Positions 1 to 5,878 of a stretch of 6,337 nucleotides of DNA are shown one piece after another (within the stretch, counting starts at the first letter, position 1; every line of letters starts with the position of its first letter). Source of the stretch: Spirochaetes bacterium RBG_16_67_19 (GTDB taxonomy: Bacteria > Spirochaetota > Spirochaetia > SZUA-6 > DRHE01). The notes beneath the pieces are model-generated. The model was not told the origin of the DNA and did not search any database. It saw nothing but the letters and a program-made list of their open reading frames with translations. The position numbers and the translations under genes were made by a program. The stretch covers positions 277 through 6,613 of the forward strand of contig MIBK01000107.1 of assembly GCA_001829505.1 (NCBI GenBank). Reading direction: 5' to 3'.

Positions 1-127
1 GCCAGGGCTCCGGAGGTGCAGGCGTCCGCACGCGCACCTCGACGGTTGAGGAAAACCAGGAGCAGCCCGAGGCCAGCGCCAGGGCCGGCAGAGCGACCCC
101 CAGCCGGATCGACAGCCGGGGCAGCAT
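1..127 (-). CDS. Putative lipoprotein, N-terminal part only (runs off left edge)
   Basis: Read on the minus strand, an ATG at 127-125 opens a frame of 42 codons that leaves the window without a stop. The peptide begins MLPRLSIRLGVALPALALAS and continues G-C-S-W. This is the layout of a lipoprotein signal: arginines at 4 and 8, a hydrophobic stretch at about 9-18, and a lipobox A-S-G-C with the acylated cysteine at residue 22. By family knowledge such a protein would be cleaved by signal peptidase II and anchored in a membrane. The part after the cysteine (S-W-F-S-S-T, then a Val/Arg-rich and Pro-rich stretch) does not identify a family. The start is supported by the signal peptide and by the lack of any in-frame start codon just upstream; the ribosome site is weak (GGA about 9 nt upstream). 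It is divergent from the MBL gene, with 88 bp between the starts. Function unknown. Confidence 0.62.
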   Translation of the reverse strand, partial: MLPRLSIRLGVALPALALASGCSWFSSTVEVRVRTPAPPEPW

Positions 128-178
128 TCCGGAATTTCCAACGAGCCCGGCCGGCGTCCCGCTTTTCGCGCCGTCTGC

Positions 179-207
179 TTGATAATGGGATATTGGTGCT
201 CTATATT
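179..207 (+). promoter_or_regulatory. Sigma70-type promoter of the MBL/cNMP gene
   Basis: TTGATA (179-184) and TATATT (202-207) each match the -35 and -10 consensus at 5 of 6 positions and are separated by exactly 17 bp. Transcription would start about 7 nt after the -10, near 214, while the start codon is at 216. The mRNA would therefore be leaderless or nearly so. This agrees with the absence of a properly spaced ribosome site: the only candidate, GGTGAG at 208-213, is just 2 nt from the ATG. Seen in sequence; activity is inferred. Confidence 0.6.
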
Positions 208-211
208 GGTG
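190..211 (+). repeat. 9-bp direct repeat overlapping the MBL-gene promoter
   Basis: ATATTGGTG occurs at 190-198 and again at 203-211, separated by CTCT, so the repeat period is 13 bp. The first copy lies in the promoter spacer. The second overlaps the -10 hexamer and runs nearly to the start codon. It could be a tandem operator, or a duplication that created two alternative -10 elements (GATATT at 189-194 and TATATT at 202-207). No known regulator site is recognised. Confidence 0.45.
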
Positions 212-215
212 AGCA

Positions 216-2372
216 ATGCAGCCCCAGATCAGCCTGCAGGGTGTGGTGACTCCACTGCCTCGCGGCGGCTACCTGGTGGACAGCCCGGAAGGCTACATCC
301 AGTTCGGCGCCCCGCCGGAGACCATCAAAGACACCATGGCCCTCCCCAAATCCGTGCCCCTGGTGTTCATCCTGCCGCGCGCCCTGTTTGACTGGCGCAA
401 GGGCATCAACCTGGCCGACCTGGAGTTCCCGATCTACTACAACTTCTTCATCCGCAAGAAGAAAACGCACATCATCTGCACCAAGTCCCAGGCCGGCAGG
501 CTGGTGCGGGCGCTGCAGGAGGCGCTGTTCGGGCCCATCGGGCTGTCGCTGTCCGGTGATGTGTTCGGCGCGGGCAAGGAAACCTACCTCCCCGACCTGG
601 CCAGCGAGCTGCGCCACTTCCGCGGCACGATCCGTTTTCGCGACGTGCTGAGTCTGGGCTACCTGAAGGACGGCAAATACAGCCTGGGCTCCGTGCGCAT
701 TGCCCTCGACGCCGCCGGAGACTTCAAGCTGAAGTTTTCCGGCAAGCAGGCGGCCAAGGTGCCGGGCATCCTGGAGTGCCGGCCCATGTACCAGATCGGC
801 CAGCGACTGCCGGAGCCCTTCCGACCGCCGCTGTTCGGGGTGACCTGCCTGGGGCCCAGCCACGGCTTCGATCCCACCGCCAACACCTCCGGCTTCATCA
901 TCTGGCTCAACCACACCGGGATCATGATCGATCCGCCGATCAACTCCACGGAGTGGCTGGAGGCCTCCAACGTCAATCCCAAGCTGATCGACTCCATCAT
1001 CCTGACCCATTGCCACGCGGATCACGACGCCGGCACCCTGCAGAAGATCCTGGAGGAGGGCAAGGTCACGGTCTACTCGACCAAGACCGTGATGAAGAGC
1101 TTTTTGCAGAAGTACTCCTCTCTCACCGGGGAGCCGGTGAGCTACCTGTTGAACCTGTTCGACTTCCGCCCGGTGTACATCGGCAAGCCGGTGTACATGC
1201 ACGGCGCCAAGTTCCGCTTCTACTACACCCTGCACTCCATCCCGGCCATCGGCTTCACCCTGGACTTCCAGGACCAGTCCTTCGCCTACTCCTCCGACCA
1301 CCAGGGCGACCCCTCGGTGCAGCGCCAGCTTCTAGAGAGCAAGGTCATCGACGAGGAGCGCTTCCGGCAGCTGCAGAGCTTCCCCTGGGACCGCAAGGTC
1401 ATCTACCACGAGTCGGGCATTCCCCCGCTGCACACCCCGATCACCTGGCTCAACTCGCTGCCCAGGAGCATCCAGAAGAAGACCGTGGTCTACCACATCG
1501 CGGCCAAGGATTTCCCCCGCGCCACGGCGTTGACCCTGGCCTCCTTCGGCATCGAGAACACCCTGTTCTTCAAGACCCGCGCCCCCTCCTACGAGTCCAG
1601 CTATGAGGTGCTGGAGGTCTTGAAACGGCTGGACTTCCTGGAAAGCCTGCCGGTGAACAAGGTGCAGGAGTTCGTGAGCATCGTGGCCGAGAGCCGCTTC
1701 GGCAAGGGCACCCAAATACTAAGGAAGGGGGACCCTGGGGAGCACTTCTACATCATCCGCTCGGGCAACGTCTCGATCCAGAACGAGGAGCTGGTGGAGC
1801 GCAAGATCCTGGGAGCCTACGAGTACTTCGGCGAGGTGGCCCTGCTGAGCGAGGTGCCGCGCACCGCCGACGTGGTGGCCGAGACCGAGGTGCGGGTATA
1901 CCTGATCCAGAAGGACCAGTTCCTGAGCTTCATCTACGGCACCCGCTTCGAGAAGACCCTGCGGCGCCTGGTGGCCAACCGCTCCAGCGAGACCTGGAAC
2001 CTGATGGCCTCCAGCCCCTTCCTCCAGAAGCTGACCACCTATCAGAAGACCTGGCTGGAATCCATCCTCACCCCGCGCGACCTGAAGGGCCCGGGCGTGC
2101 TGGTCAAGGAAGGGGCGTCGGAGCAGTTCTTCATCATCCGCTGCGGGGAGGTGGTGGTGAATCGCGGGGAGCGCCGCCTGGCCAGCCTGCGCGACGGGGA
2201 CTTCATCGGCTCGCTTTCCCGTATCGGCCGCCAGGAGATGTCCCCGTACACCATCACCTATCCGGACAAGCTGTCCCTGTTCGCAGTGAGCCGGGAAGAC
2301 GTGCGCGACTTCATCGAGGGCAACCCGGGCACGGCCATGAAGCTGGCTCTCCCGTACGAGCTGAAGGTGTAG
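216..2372 (+). CDS. MBL-fold metallo-hydrolase with two C-terminal cyclic-nucleotide-binding-like domains
   Basis: A 718-residue protein, probably cytoplasmic, with no signal peptide or membrane segment. Residues 1-200 match nothing I can name. Residues about 205-455 form a metallo-beta-lactamase domain. The metal motif H265-C-H267-A-D269-H270 is intact, followed by H340, the bridging D361 (in S-S-D-H) and H427 (in V-Y-H-I-A), so a dinuclear metal hydrolase is expected. Residues about 480-580 are a cyclic-nucleotide-binding domain with a canonical phosphate cassette: F538-G539-E540, then A-L-L and P548-R549-T550-A551. Residues about 600-705 look like a second such domain, but its cassette (F-I-G-S-L-S at 663-668) lacks the usual Glu and Arg, so it probably does not bind a nucleotide. 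The fusion suggests a hydrolase gated by cAMP, cGMP or a similar ligand; the substrate cannot be told. The ATG at 216 is chosen because the promoter and the coherent N-terminus fit it. The gene ends 9 bp from the convergent icd. Confidence 0.9.
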   Translation: MQPQISLQGVVTPLPRGGYLVDSPEGYIQFGAPPETIKDTMALPKSVPLVFILPRALFDWRKGINLADLEFPIYYNFFIRKKKTHIICTKSQAGRLVRALQEALFGPIGLSLSGDVFGAGKETYLPDLASELRHFRGTIRFRDVLSLGYLKDGKYSLGSVRIALDAAGDFKLKFSGKQAAKVPGILECRPMYQIGQRLPEPFRPPLFGVTCLGPSHGFDPTANTSGFIIWLNHTGIMIDPPINSTEWLEASNVNPKLIDSIILTHCHADHDAGTLQKILEEGKVTVYSTKTVMKSFLQKYSSLTGEPVSYLLNLFDFRPVYIGKPVYMHGAKFRFYYTLHSIPAIGFTLDFQDQSFAYSSDHQGDPSVQRQLLESKVIDEERFRQLQSFPWDRKVIYHESGIPPLHTPITWLNSLPRSIQKKTVVYHIAAKDFPRATALTLASFGIENTLFFKTRAPSYESSYEVLEVLKRLDFLESLPVNKVQEFVSIVAESRFGKGTQILRKGDPGEHFYIIRSGNVSIQNEELVERKILGAYEYFGEVALLSEVPRTADVVAETEVRVYLIQKDQFLSFIYGTRFEKTLRRLVANRSSETWNLMASSPFLQKLTTYQKTWLESILTPRDLKGPGVLVKEGASEQFFIIRCGEVVVNRGERRLASLRDGDFIGSLSRIGRQEMSPYTITYPDKLSLFAVSREDVRDFIEGNPGTAMKLALPYELKV

Positions 2373-2381
2373 CCTCCCCAG

Positions 2382-3593
2382 CTATCCCATGGCGCCGATC
2401 AGCTCGTCGGCGAAGCGGCTGGTCTTCACCTCCGTGGCCCCTGCCATCAGCCGGGCGAAATCGTAGGTCACCACTTTCCGGGCGATGGTCGCCTCCAGGG
2501 CCTTCAGGATCAGCTCGGCGGCTTCCCCCCAGCCCAGGTAGCGCAGCATCATCTCCCCGCTCAAGATCACCGAGCCCGGGTTCACCTTGTCCTGCCCCGC
2601 GTACTTGGGGGCGGTGCCGTGGGTGGCCTCGAACACGGCGTGCCCGGTCTCGTAGTTGATGTTTCCCCCGGGGGCGATGCCGATGCCGCCCACCTGCGCG
2701 GCCAGGGCGTCGGAGATGTAGTCCCCGTTCAGGTTGGTCGTGGCGATGACGGAGAACTCGTCGGGACGGGTCAGGATCTGCTGCAGGAAGTTGTCGGCGA
2801 TGGCGTCCTTGATCAGCAGGCGCCCAGCGGGGGGCTGGCCCCCGCATTCCTCCCAGCTCACGGTCTGCCCGCCGAACTCCTCGCGGGCCACCTGGTAGCC
2901 CCACTTCTGGAAGGCCCCTTCGGTGAACTTCTGGATGTTGCCCTTGTGCACCAGGGTCACGCTGGGCAAGCCCAGAGCCAGGGCGTAGCGGATGGCCGAG
3001 CGCACCAGCCGCTGGCTGCCGGTCTTGCTCACCGGTTTCAGGCCCAGCCCGCTGTCGGAGCGGATCTTCCAACCGAAGCTTTGCCGGCAGAACTCAGCCA
3101 GCTTCTGCGCCTCGGGGCTGCCCTCGGCCACCTCCAGCCCGGCGTACACGTCCTCGGTGTTCTCCCGGAAGATCACCATGTTCACCCGCTCGGGGTGCTT
3201 CACGGGGCTGGGCACCCCCTCGAACCAGCGCACCGGGCGCAGGCAGACGTACAGGTCCAGCTTCTGCCGCAGGGTCACGTTCAGGCTGCGGATGCCTCCG
3301 CCCACGGGCGTGGTCAGCGGCCCCTTGATGGCCACCAGATGGGAGTCGATCGCCCGCACCGTCTGCTCCGGCAGCCAGTCGCCGGTCTGCCGGTGGGCCT
3401 TCTCCCCGGCCAGCACCTCTTTCCAGGCGATGCGCCTGGCGCCGCCGTAGGCCTTCCGCACTGCCGCGTCAATGACGCGCACCGCGGCGGCCCAGATGTC
3501 GGGACCGGTGCCGTCCCCTTCGATGAACGGGATGATGGGCGAGTCGGGCACTGTCAGACGGCCCTCGTGCATGGCCAGCGGTTGGTCTACCAT
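2382..3593 (-). CDS. icd: NADP-dependent isocitrate dehydrogenase
   Basis: A 403-residue protein, close to the usual length of about 416 for E. coli Icd. It interconverts isocitrate + NADP+ and 2-oxoglutarate + CO2 + NADPH. The isocitrate-binding residues of the E. coli enzyme are present: S103 and N105 (in I-R-S-L-N), R109, R119, R143 (in F-R-E-N), Y150 and K217. The metal-binding aspartates are D291 and D295 (in N-G-D-Y-I-S-D). NADP preference is indicated by H-G-T-A-P-K330-Y331, with Y377 and R381 (in V-T-Y-D-F-A-R), equivalents of E. coli K344, Y345, Y391 and R395. S103 corresponds to the serine phosphorylated by AceK in E. coli, but no aceK is in the window. The start at 3593 fits the predicted promoter; Met8 is an alternative but has no ribosome site. 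It is transcribed divergently from the GntR/citryl-CoA synthetase operon, which suits a joint role at the citrate/isocitrate node. Confidence 0.97.
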   Translation of the reverse strand: MVDQPLAMHEGRLTVPDSPIIPFIEGDGTGPDIWAAAVRVIDAAVRKAYGGARRIAWKEVLAGEKAHRQTGDWLPEQTVRAIDSHLVAIKGPLTTPVGGGIRSLNVTLRQKLDLYVCLRPVRWFEGVPSPVKHPERVNMVIFRENTEDVYAGLEVAEGSPEAQKLAEFCRQSFGWKIRSDSGLGLKPVSKTGSQRLVRSAIRYALALGLPSVTLVHKGNIQKFTEGAFQKWGYQVAREEFGGQTVSWEECGGQPPAGRLLIKDAIADNFLQQILTRPDEFSVIATTNLNGDYISDALAAQVGGIGIAPGGNINYETGHAVFEATHGTAPKYAGQDKVNPGSVILSGEMMLRYLGWGEAAELILKALEATIARKVVTYDFARLMAGATEVKTSRFADELIGAMG

Positions 3594-3599
3594 CCGAAA

Positions 3600-3628
3600 A
3601 ATCTACCGGAATTGAGACAATTTGTCAA
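3600..3628 (-). promoter_or_regulatory. Promoter of icd
   Basis: On the minus strand a perfect -35 TTGACA (plus positions 3628-3623) is followed after exactly 17 bp by TAGATT (3605-3600), a 4/6 match to TATAAT. Seven bases after the -10 lies position 3593, the first base of the icd ATG. The transcript is thus predicted to be leaderless, and no Shine-Dalgarno sequence is seen before the ATG. The -35 overlaps the small palindromes described separately, so a bound repressor there would block this promoter. Confidence 0.65.
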
Positions 3629-3633
3629 ATTTG
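3616..3633. promoter_or_regulatory. Overlapping palindromes at the icd -35 (candidate operator)
   Basis: GACAATTTGTC at 3616-3626 is a perfect inverted repeat around one central base, and CAAATTTG at 3626-3633 is an 8-bp perfect palindrome immediately next to it. The heptamer AATTTGT also repeats directly at 3619-3625 and 3628-3634, period 9. Together they cover the icd -35 and lie just upstream of the gntR -10. This is a plausible binding site for a dimeric regulator. AT-rich DNA gives small palindromes by chance, so confidence is modest. Confidence 0.35.
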
Positions 3634-3642
3634 TGCTATTGT
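3634..3642 (+). promoter_or_regulatory. Extended -10 promoter of the GntR operon
   Basis: TG at 3634-3635, one base, then TATTGT at 3637-3642 forms an extended -10 element. The best -35-like sequence is TTGAGA at 3612-3617, 19 bp upstream, longer than ideal, which fits reliance on the extended -10. Transcription would start near 3649, leaving a leader of about 11 nt without a ribosome-binding site before the ATG at 3660. Confidence 0.45.
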
Positions 3643-3651
3643 ATCAGTACA
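3640..3651. promoter_or_regulatory. Candidate GntR operator TGTA-N4-TACA
   Basis: TGTATCAGTACA at 3640-3651 has perfect 4-bp arms around a 4-bp centre. GntR-family operators commonly have the form GT-N-AC or TGTA...TACA. The site overlaps the end of the gntR -10 and the predicted transcription start, a typical place for autorepression. Assignment to the regulator encoded 9 bp downstream is an inference. Confidence 0.4.
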
Positions 3652-3659
3652 TCCGTGCC

Positions 3660-4631
3660 ATGGAAAAGAAGCTGGTCAAGAAGTCCGGGGCCCCGTACTA
3701 CCTGCAGCTGAAAAACATCCTGAGAGACCTGATCCACTCCGGGGACCTGAAGGAGGGGCGCATCCCCCCCATCCGGCAGCTGGCCCGGGAGTACGGGGTG
3801 AGCGTCAACACCGCCCTGCGGGCCTACGAGGGCCTGCGCCGGGAAGGGCTGGTGGCCGGGGCGGCGGGCCGGGGCACCTTCGTCACCGCCTCCACCCGGG
3901 AGATGCAGCGGCACAACCGGCAGGGCCTGCTGCGCCGGGTGGTGGAGCACGCCCTGGAGGAGGCCCTGGCCCTGGCCTGCTCCAGCGAGGAGTTCTCCGA
4001 GGCCGTGGCCCAGCTGGTGCGGGAGAAGCGGGAGCGCCTGCGCAAGGTGCGCCTGGCCTTCATCGAGTGCAACATCGAGCAGCTGGCCTATTTCACCGAC
4101 CACCTGGAGCTGGACCCGCACCTCCACCGCCTGCCCGTGCTGCTGGGGGACCTGCAGGCGGAAAAGCAGGAAGCCCTCGAGGCCCTGGCCTCCAGCGACA
4201 TCGTGGTCACCAGCTTCTATCACGTGGAGGAGGTGCGCCAGCGCCTGAAGGCCCTGGGCAAGCCGATCGTGGGCATCAGTCTGGAGCCGGAGATGGGCAC
4301 GATCATCCGCATCGCCAAGATCCCCCGGAAGAGCACGGTGGGGCTGGTGACCGCCAGCGAGTCCTTCCTGGCCATCATCCGGGAGATCCTGAAGGACCTG
4401 GATTTGAGTTTCACCCGCACCCTGGAAACCACCTCTCGCGACGACGGGCAGCTGCGGAAGCTGGCCCGGCAGTGCGACGCGCTGCTGGTGTCCCCGCAGC
4501 GCCGGCAGCAGGCCGATGCCGCGGCCCGGCCGGGGACGGAGGTGATCGAGTTCGTGTTCACTCCCGACCGGACTTCGGTGAACAACCTGAAGGTGGCCCT
4601 GCTGGAGCTGGAGAATGGGGGCAAGCGATGA
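3660..4631 (+). CDS. GntR-family transcriptional regulator with atypical C-terminal sensor domain
   Basis: A 323-residue DNA-binding protein. Residues about 11-76 are a GntR winged helix-turn-helix: a Y-Y-L-Q-L-K start, P-P-I-R-Q-L-A-R-E-Y-G-V-S, N-T-A-L-R-A-Y in the recognition helix, and the wing G-R-G-T-F-V. A helical, charged linker follows (about 78-130). Residues about 131-320 form an alternating alpha/beta sensor that does not look like the usual UTRA or FCD domains. It has strand-like segments at L-A-F-I-E-C, S-D-I-V-V-T-S, K-P-I-V-G-I-S, S-T-V-G-L-V-T and A-L-L-V-S, recalling periplasmic-binding-protein-like or PrpR N-terminal-like folds; this is only a visual resemblance. The ATG at 3660 is chosen because the domain starts there and the promoter lies just upstream; no Shine-Dalgarno is visible. 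The stop overlaps the next gene by 4 bp, so the regulator leads its own operon. It likely controls the synthetase genes, itself and perhaps icd. The ligand is unknown; a TCA-cycle acid or acyl-CoA is a guess. Confidence 0.88.
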   Translation: MEKKLVKKSGAPYYLQLKNILRDLIHSGDLKEGRIPPIRQLAREYGVSVNTALRAYEGLRREGLVAGAAGRGTFVTASTREMQRHNRQGLLRRVVEHALEEALALACSSEEFSEAVAQLVREKRERLRKVRLAFIECNIEQLAYFTDHLELDPHLHRLPVLLGDLQAEKQEALEALASSDIVVTSFYHVEEVRQRLKALGKPIVGISLEPEMGTIIRIAKIPRKSTVGLVTASESFLAIIREILKDLDLSFTRTLETTSRDDGQLRKLARQCDALLVSPQRRQQADAAARPGTEVIEFVFTPDRTSVNNLKVALLELENGGKR

Positions 4632-5878
4632 GCATCAAAGTCGCCGAACTGACTTTCCTGGAACACCTGAGCAAGCGCTACGGCATCCCGACCCCGCGCC
4701 ATCTGCCGGGAACCGCCGGCCGGGCGGAGGTCAAGGCGGCCCTGGAGGCCTGGGGCGGCCAGGGTCTGGTCAAGCCGGACGTGCTGGCCGGCAAGCGCGG
4801 CAAGGCGGGCAGCATCATGGTGGTGCGCAACGCCCAGGACGCACTGCGCGAGTTGAAGAGGGTTTCCGGCCAGGAGGTGGGCGGCAAGCTGCCCCGGATG
4901 GCCTACCTGGTGGAGCACATCCCCTCCCAGCTGGAGGCCTACACGGCCATCACTTACAACACCCGGTACCTGGGGCCCTCGCTCACCGTGTCCCTGAAGG
5001 GGGGCATCGACATCGAGGAGGTGGCCGGGGAGGACAAGCTCACCCTGCCGGTGGACATCTACCAGGGCCTGGACGCCTACCAGGCCGGGGACATGCTGGC
5101 CCGCCTGGGCTGCCCCCAGAAGCTGATCAGCGCCCTGTCCCGCAGCATGATCTCCTTCTGGGACCTGTTCATCTCCACGGGCATGCAGACCGCGGAGATC
5201 AATCCCTGGCGGGTGACCCCCGGGGGCAATCCCTACGCCTGCGATTTCAAGGCCGAGATCGACGAGGCCAACTACAAGTCCAAGGTCCCCGGCATGGTCT
5301 TCCCCGAATACCCGGACAACCGCACGGAGCTGGAGGAGGAGATGAACGCCTGGAGCGCCGGCAGCCACCAGGGACAGGCGCACGTGTCGGATCTGGGCGG
5401 GAAGCGCATCCTGCCGCTGCTGTTCGGCGGCGGGGCCTCCACCATCATCACCGAGACCCTGCAGGTGGCCGGGGGCAGCCCCATGTTCCTGTCGGATTTC
5501 GGCGGCAACCCGCCCTACGAGCGGATGCTGGGCACCGCCCGCATCTGCTTCAAGCACCGCCTGAAGGCCGCGGCGCTGCTGCTGATCCTCGGGGGCCGGG
5601 CCAACAACACCTACATCGACGTGACCTTCCAGGCCATTGCCGACGCCCTGGTGGGCTGGGTGGAGGAGAACGGCCCGCTCTCCATTCCAGTGGTGATCGG
5701 CCGGGGAGGGCCGCGCCTGGTGCGCGGGCTGATCGCCATGCGCAAGGCCCTGGAGTACCTGGGCCTGCCCTACGTCATTTTCGGCCCGGACACTCCCGTC
5801 ACCGTGGTGGCCGAGTACGCCGCCAGGCTGGCCGCCGCGGTGGCCCCCGCTGAGGCCGGCCAAGGAGGAAGCGCATGA
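4628..5878 (+). CDS. ATP-grasp/citrate-binding subunit of a citryl-CoA synthetase or ATP-citrate lyase-type enzyme
   Basis: A 416-residue homologue of SucC, of the kind found as the ATP-grasp part of ATP-citrate lyase and the large subunit (CcsA) of Hydrogenobacter citryl-CoA synthetase. The ATP-grasp half (about 1-220) shows V-K49-P-D with G-K-R-G-K-A-G, a G-G-I-D-I-E strand, E190-I-N-P and D206-F-K-A-E-I-D. The second half (about 255-400) matches the citrate-binding domain of ATP-citrate lyase: F-G-G-G-A-S, L-G-G-R-A-N326-N-T328, G-R359-G-G-P and F-G-P-D-T. N326, T328 and R359 align with the human citrate contacts N346, T348 and R379 as I recall them, so citrate is the leading substrate; a related acid is possible. 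With its partner it would perform citrate + ATP + CoA to citryl-CoA, or the reverse with ATP gain. The start overlaps the regulator stop (ATGA). A G-run at 4617-4621 is the only ribosome site, suggesting translational coupling. Confidence 0.85.
   Translation: MSIKVAELTFLEHLSKRYGIPTPRHLPGTAGRAEVKAALEAWGGQGLVKPDVLAGKRGKAGSIMVVRNAQDALRELKRVSGQEVGGKLPRMAYLVEHIPSQLEAYTAITYNTRYLGPSLTVSLKGGIDIEEVAGEDKLTLPVDIYQGLDAYQAGDMLARLGCPQKLISALSRSMISFWDLFISTGMQTAEINPWRVTPGGNPYACDFKAEIDEANYKSKVPGMVFPEYPDNRTELEEEMNAWSAGSHQGQAHVSDLGGKRILPLLFGGGASTIITETLQVAGGSPMFLSDFGGNPPYERMLGTARICFKHRLKAAALLLILGGRANNTYIDVTFQAIADALVGWVEENGPLSIPVVIGRGGPRLVRGLIAMRKALEYLGLPYVIFGPDTPVTVVAEYAARLAAAVAPAEAGQGGSA
5863..5868 (+). promoter_or_regulatory. 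Strong ribosome-binding site for the CoA-binding subunit
   Basis: AGGAGG at 5863-5868, within AAGGAGGAA, lies 6 nt before the ATG at 5875. It fixes that start and shows that the organism does use Shine-Dalgarno initiation inside operons, in contrast to the genes at the heads of transcription units here. Confidence 0.85.

Noticed and set aside
16..249. A 77-codon plus-strand frame at the left edge.
   Set aside because: It is Arg/Ala/Pro-rich and motif-free, overlaps the lipoprotein signal sequence on the other strand and the promoter of the MBL gene.
201..1301. A 366-codon minus-strand open frame opposite the MBL gene.
   Set aside because: Its composition is typical of a GC-rich antisense shadow (Val, Gly, Gln, His rich, no motifs), while the plus strand carries conserved MBL motifs.
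2619..3659. A long plus-strand open frame running into the regulator gene, which would make it a 670-residue protein.
   Set aside because: This part is antisense to the well-supported icd gene, reads as low-complexity Gly/Leu/His-rich peptide, and the GntR domain clearly starts at the ATG at 3660 behind its own promoter.
3594..3659. A riboswitch or small RNA between icd and the regulator.
   Set aside because: The region is only 66 bp, is fully occupied by promoter elements, and shows no stable stem-loop or terminator.
4615..5853. A 412-codon plus-strand frame beginning just before the ATP-grasp gene.
   Set aside because: It is a +1 frame shadow full of Gly, Arg and Pro with no motif; the real frame starts at 4628 with the ATGA overlap.
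4220..5863. A 547-codon minus-strand open frame opposite the regulator and synthetase genes.
   Set aside because: It has no recognisable domains and has Gly/His/Gln-rich shadow composition; the plus strand has clear family motifs in two genes.
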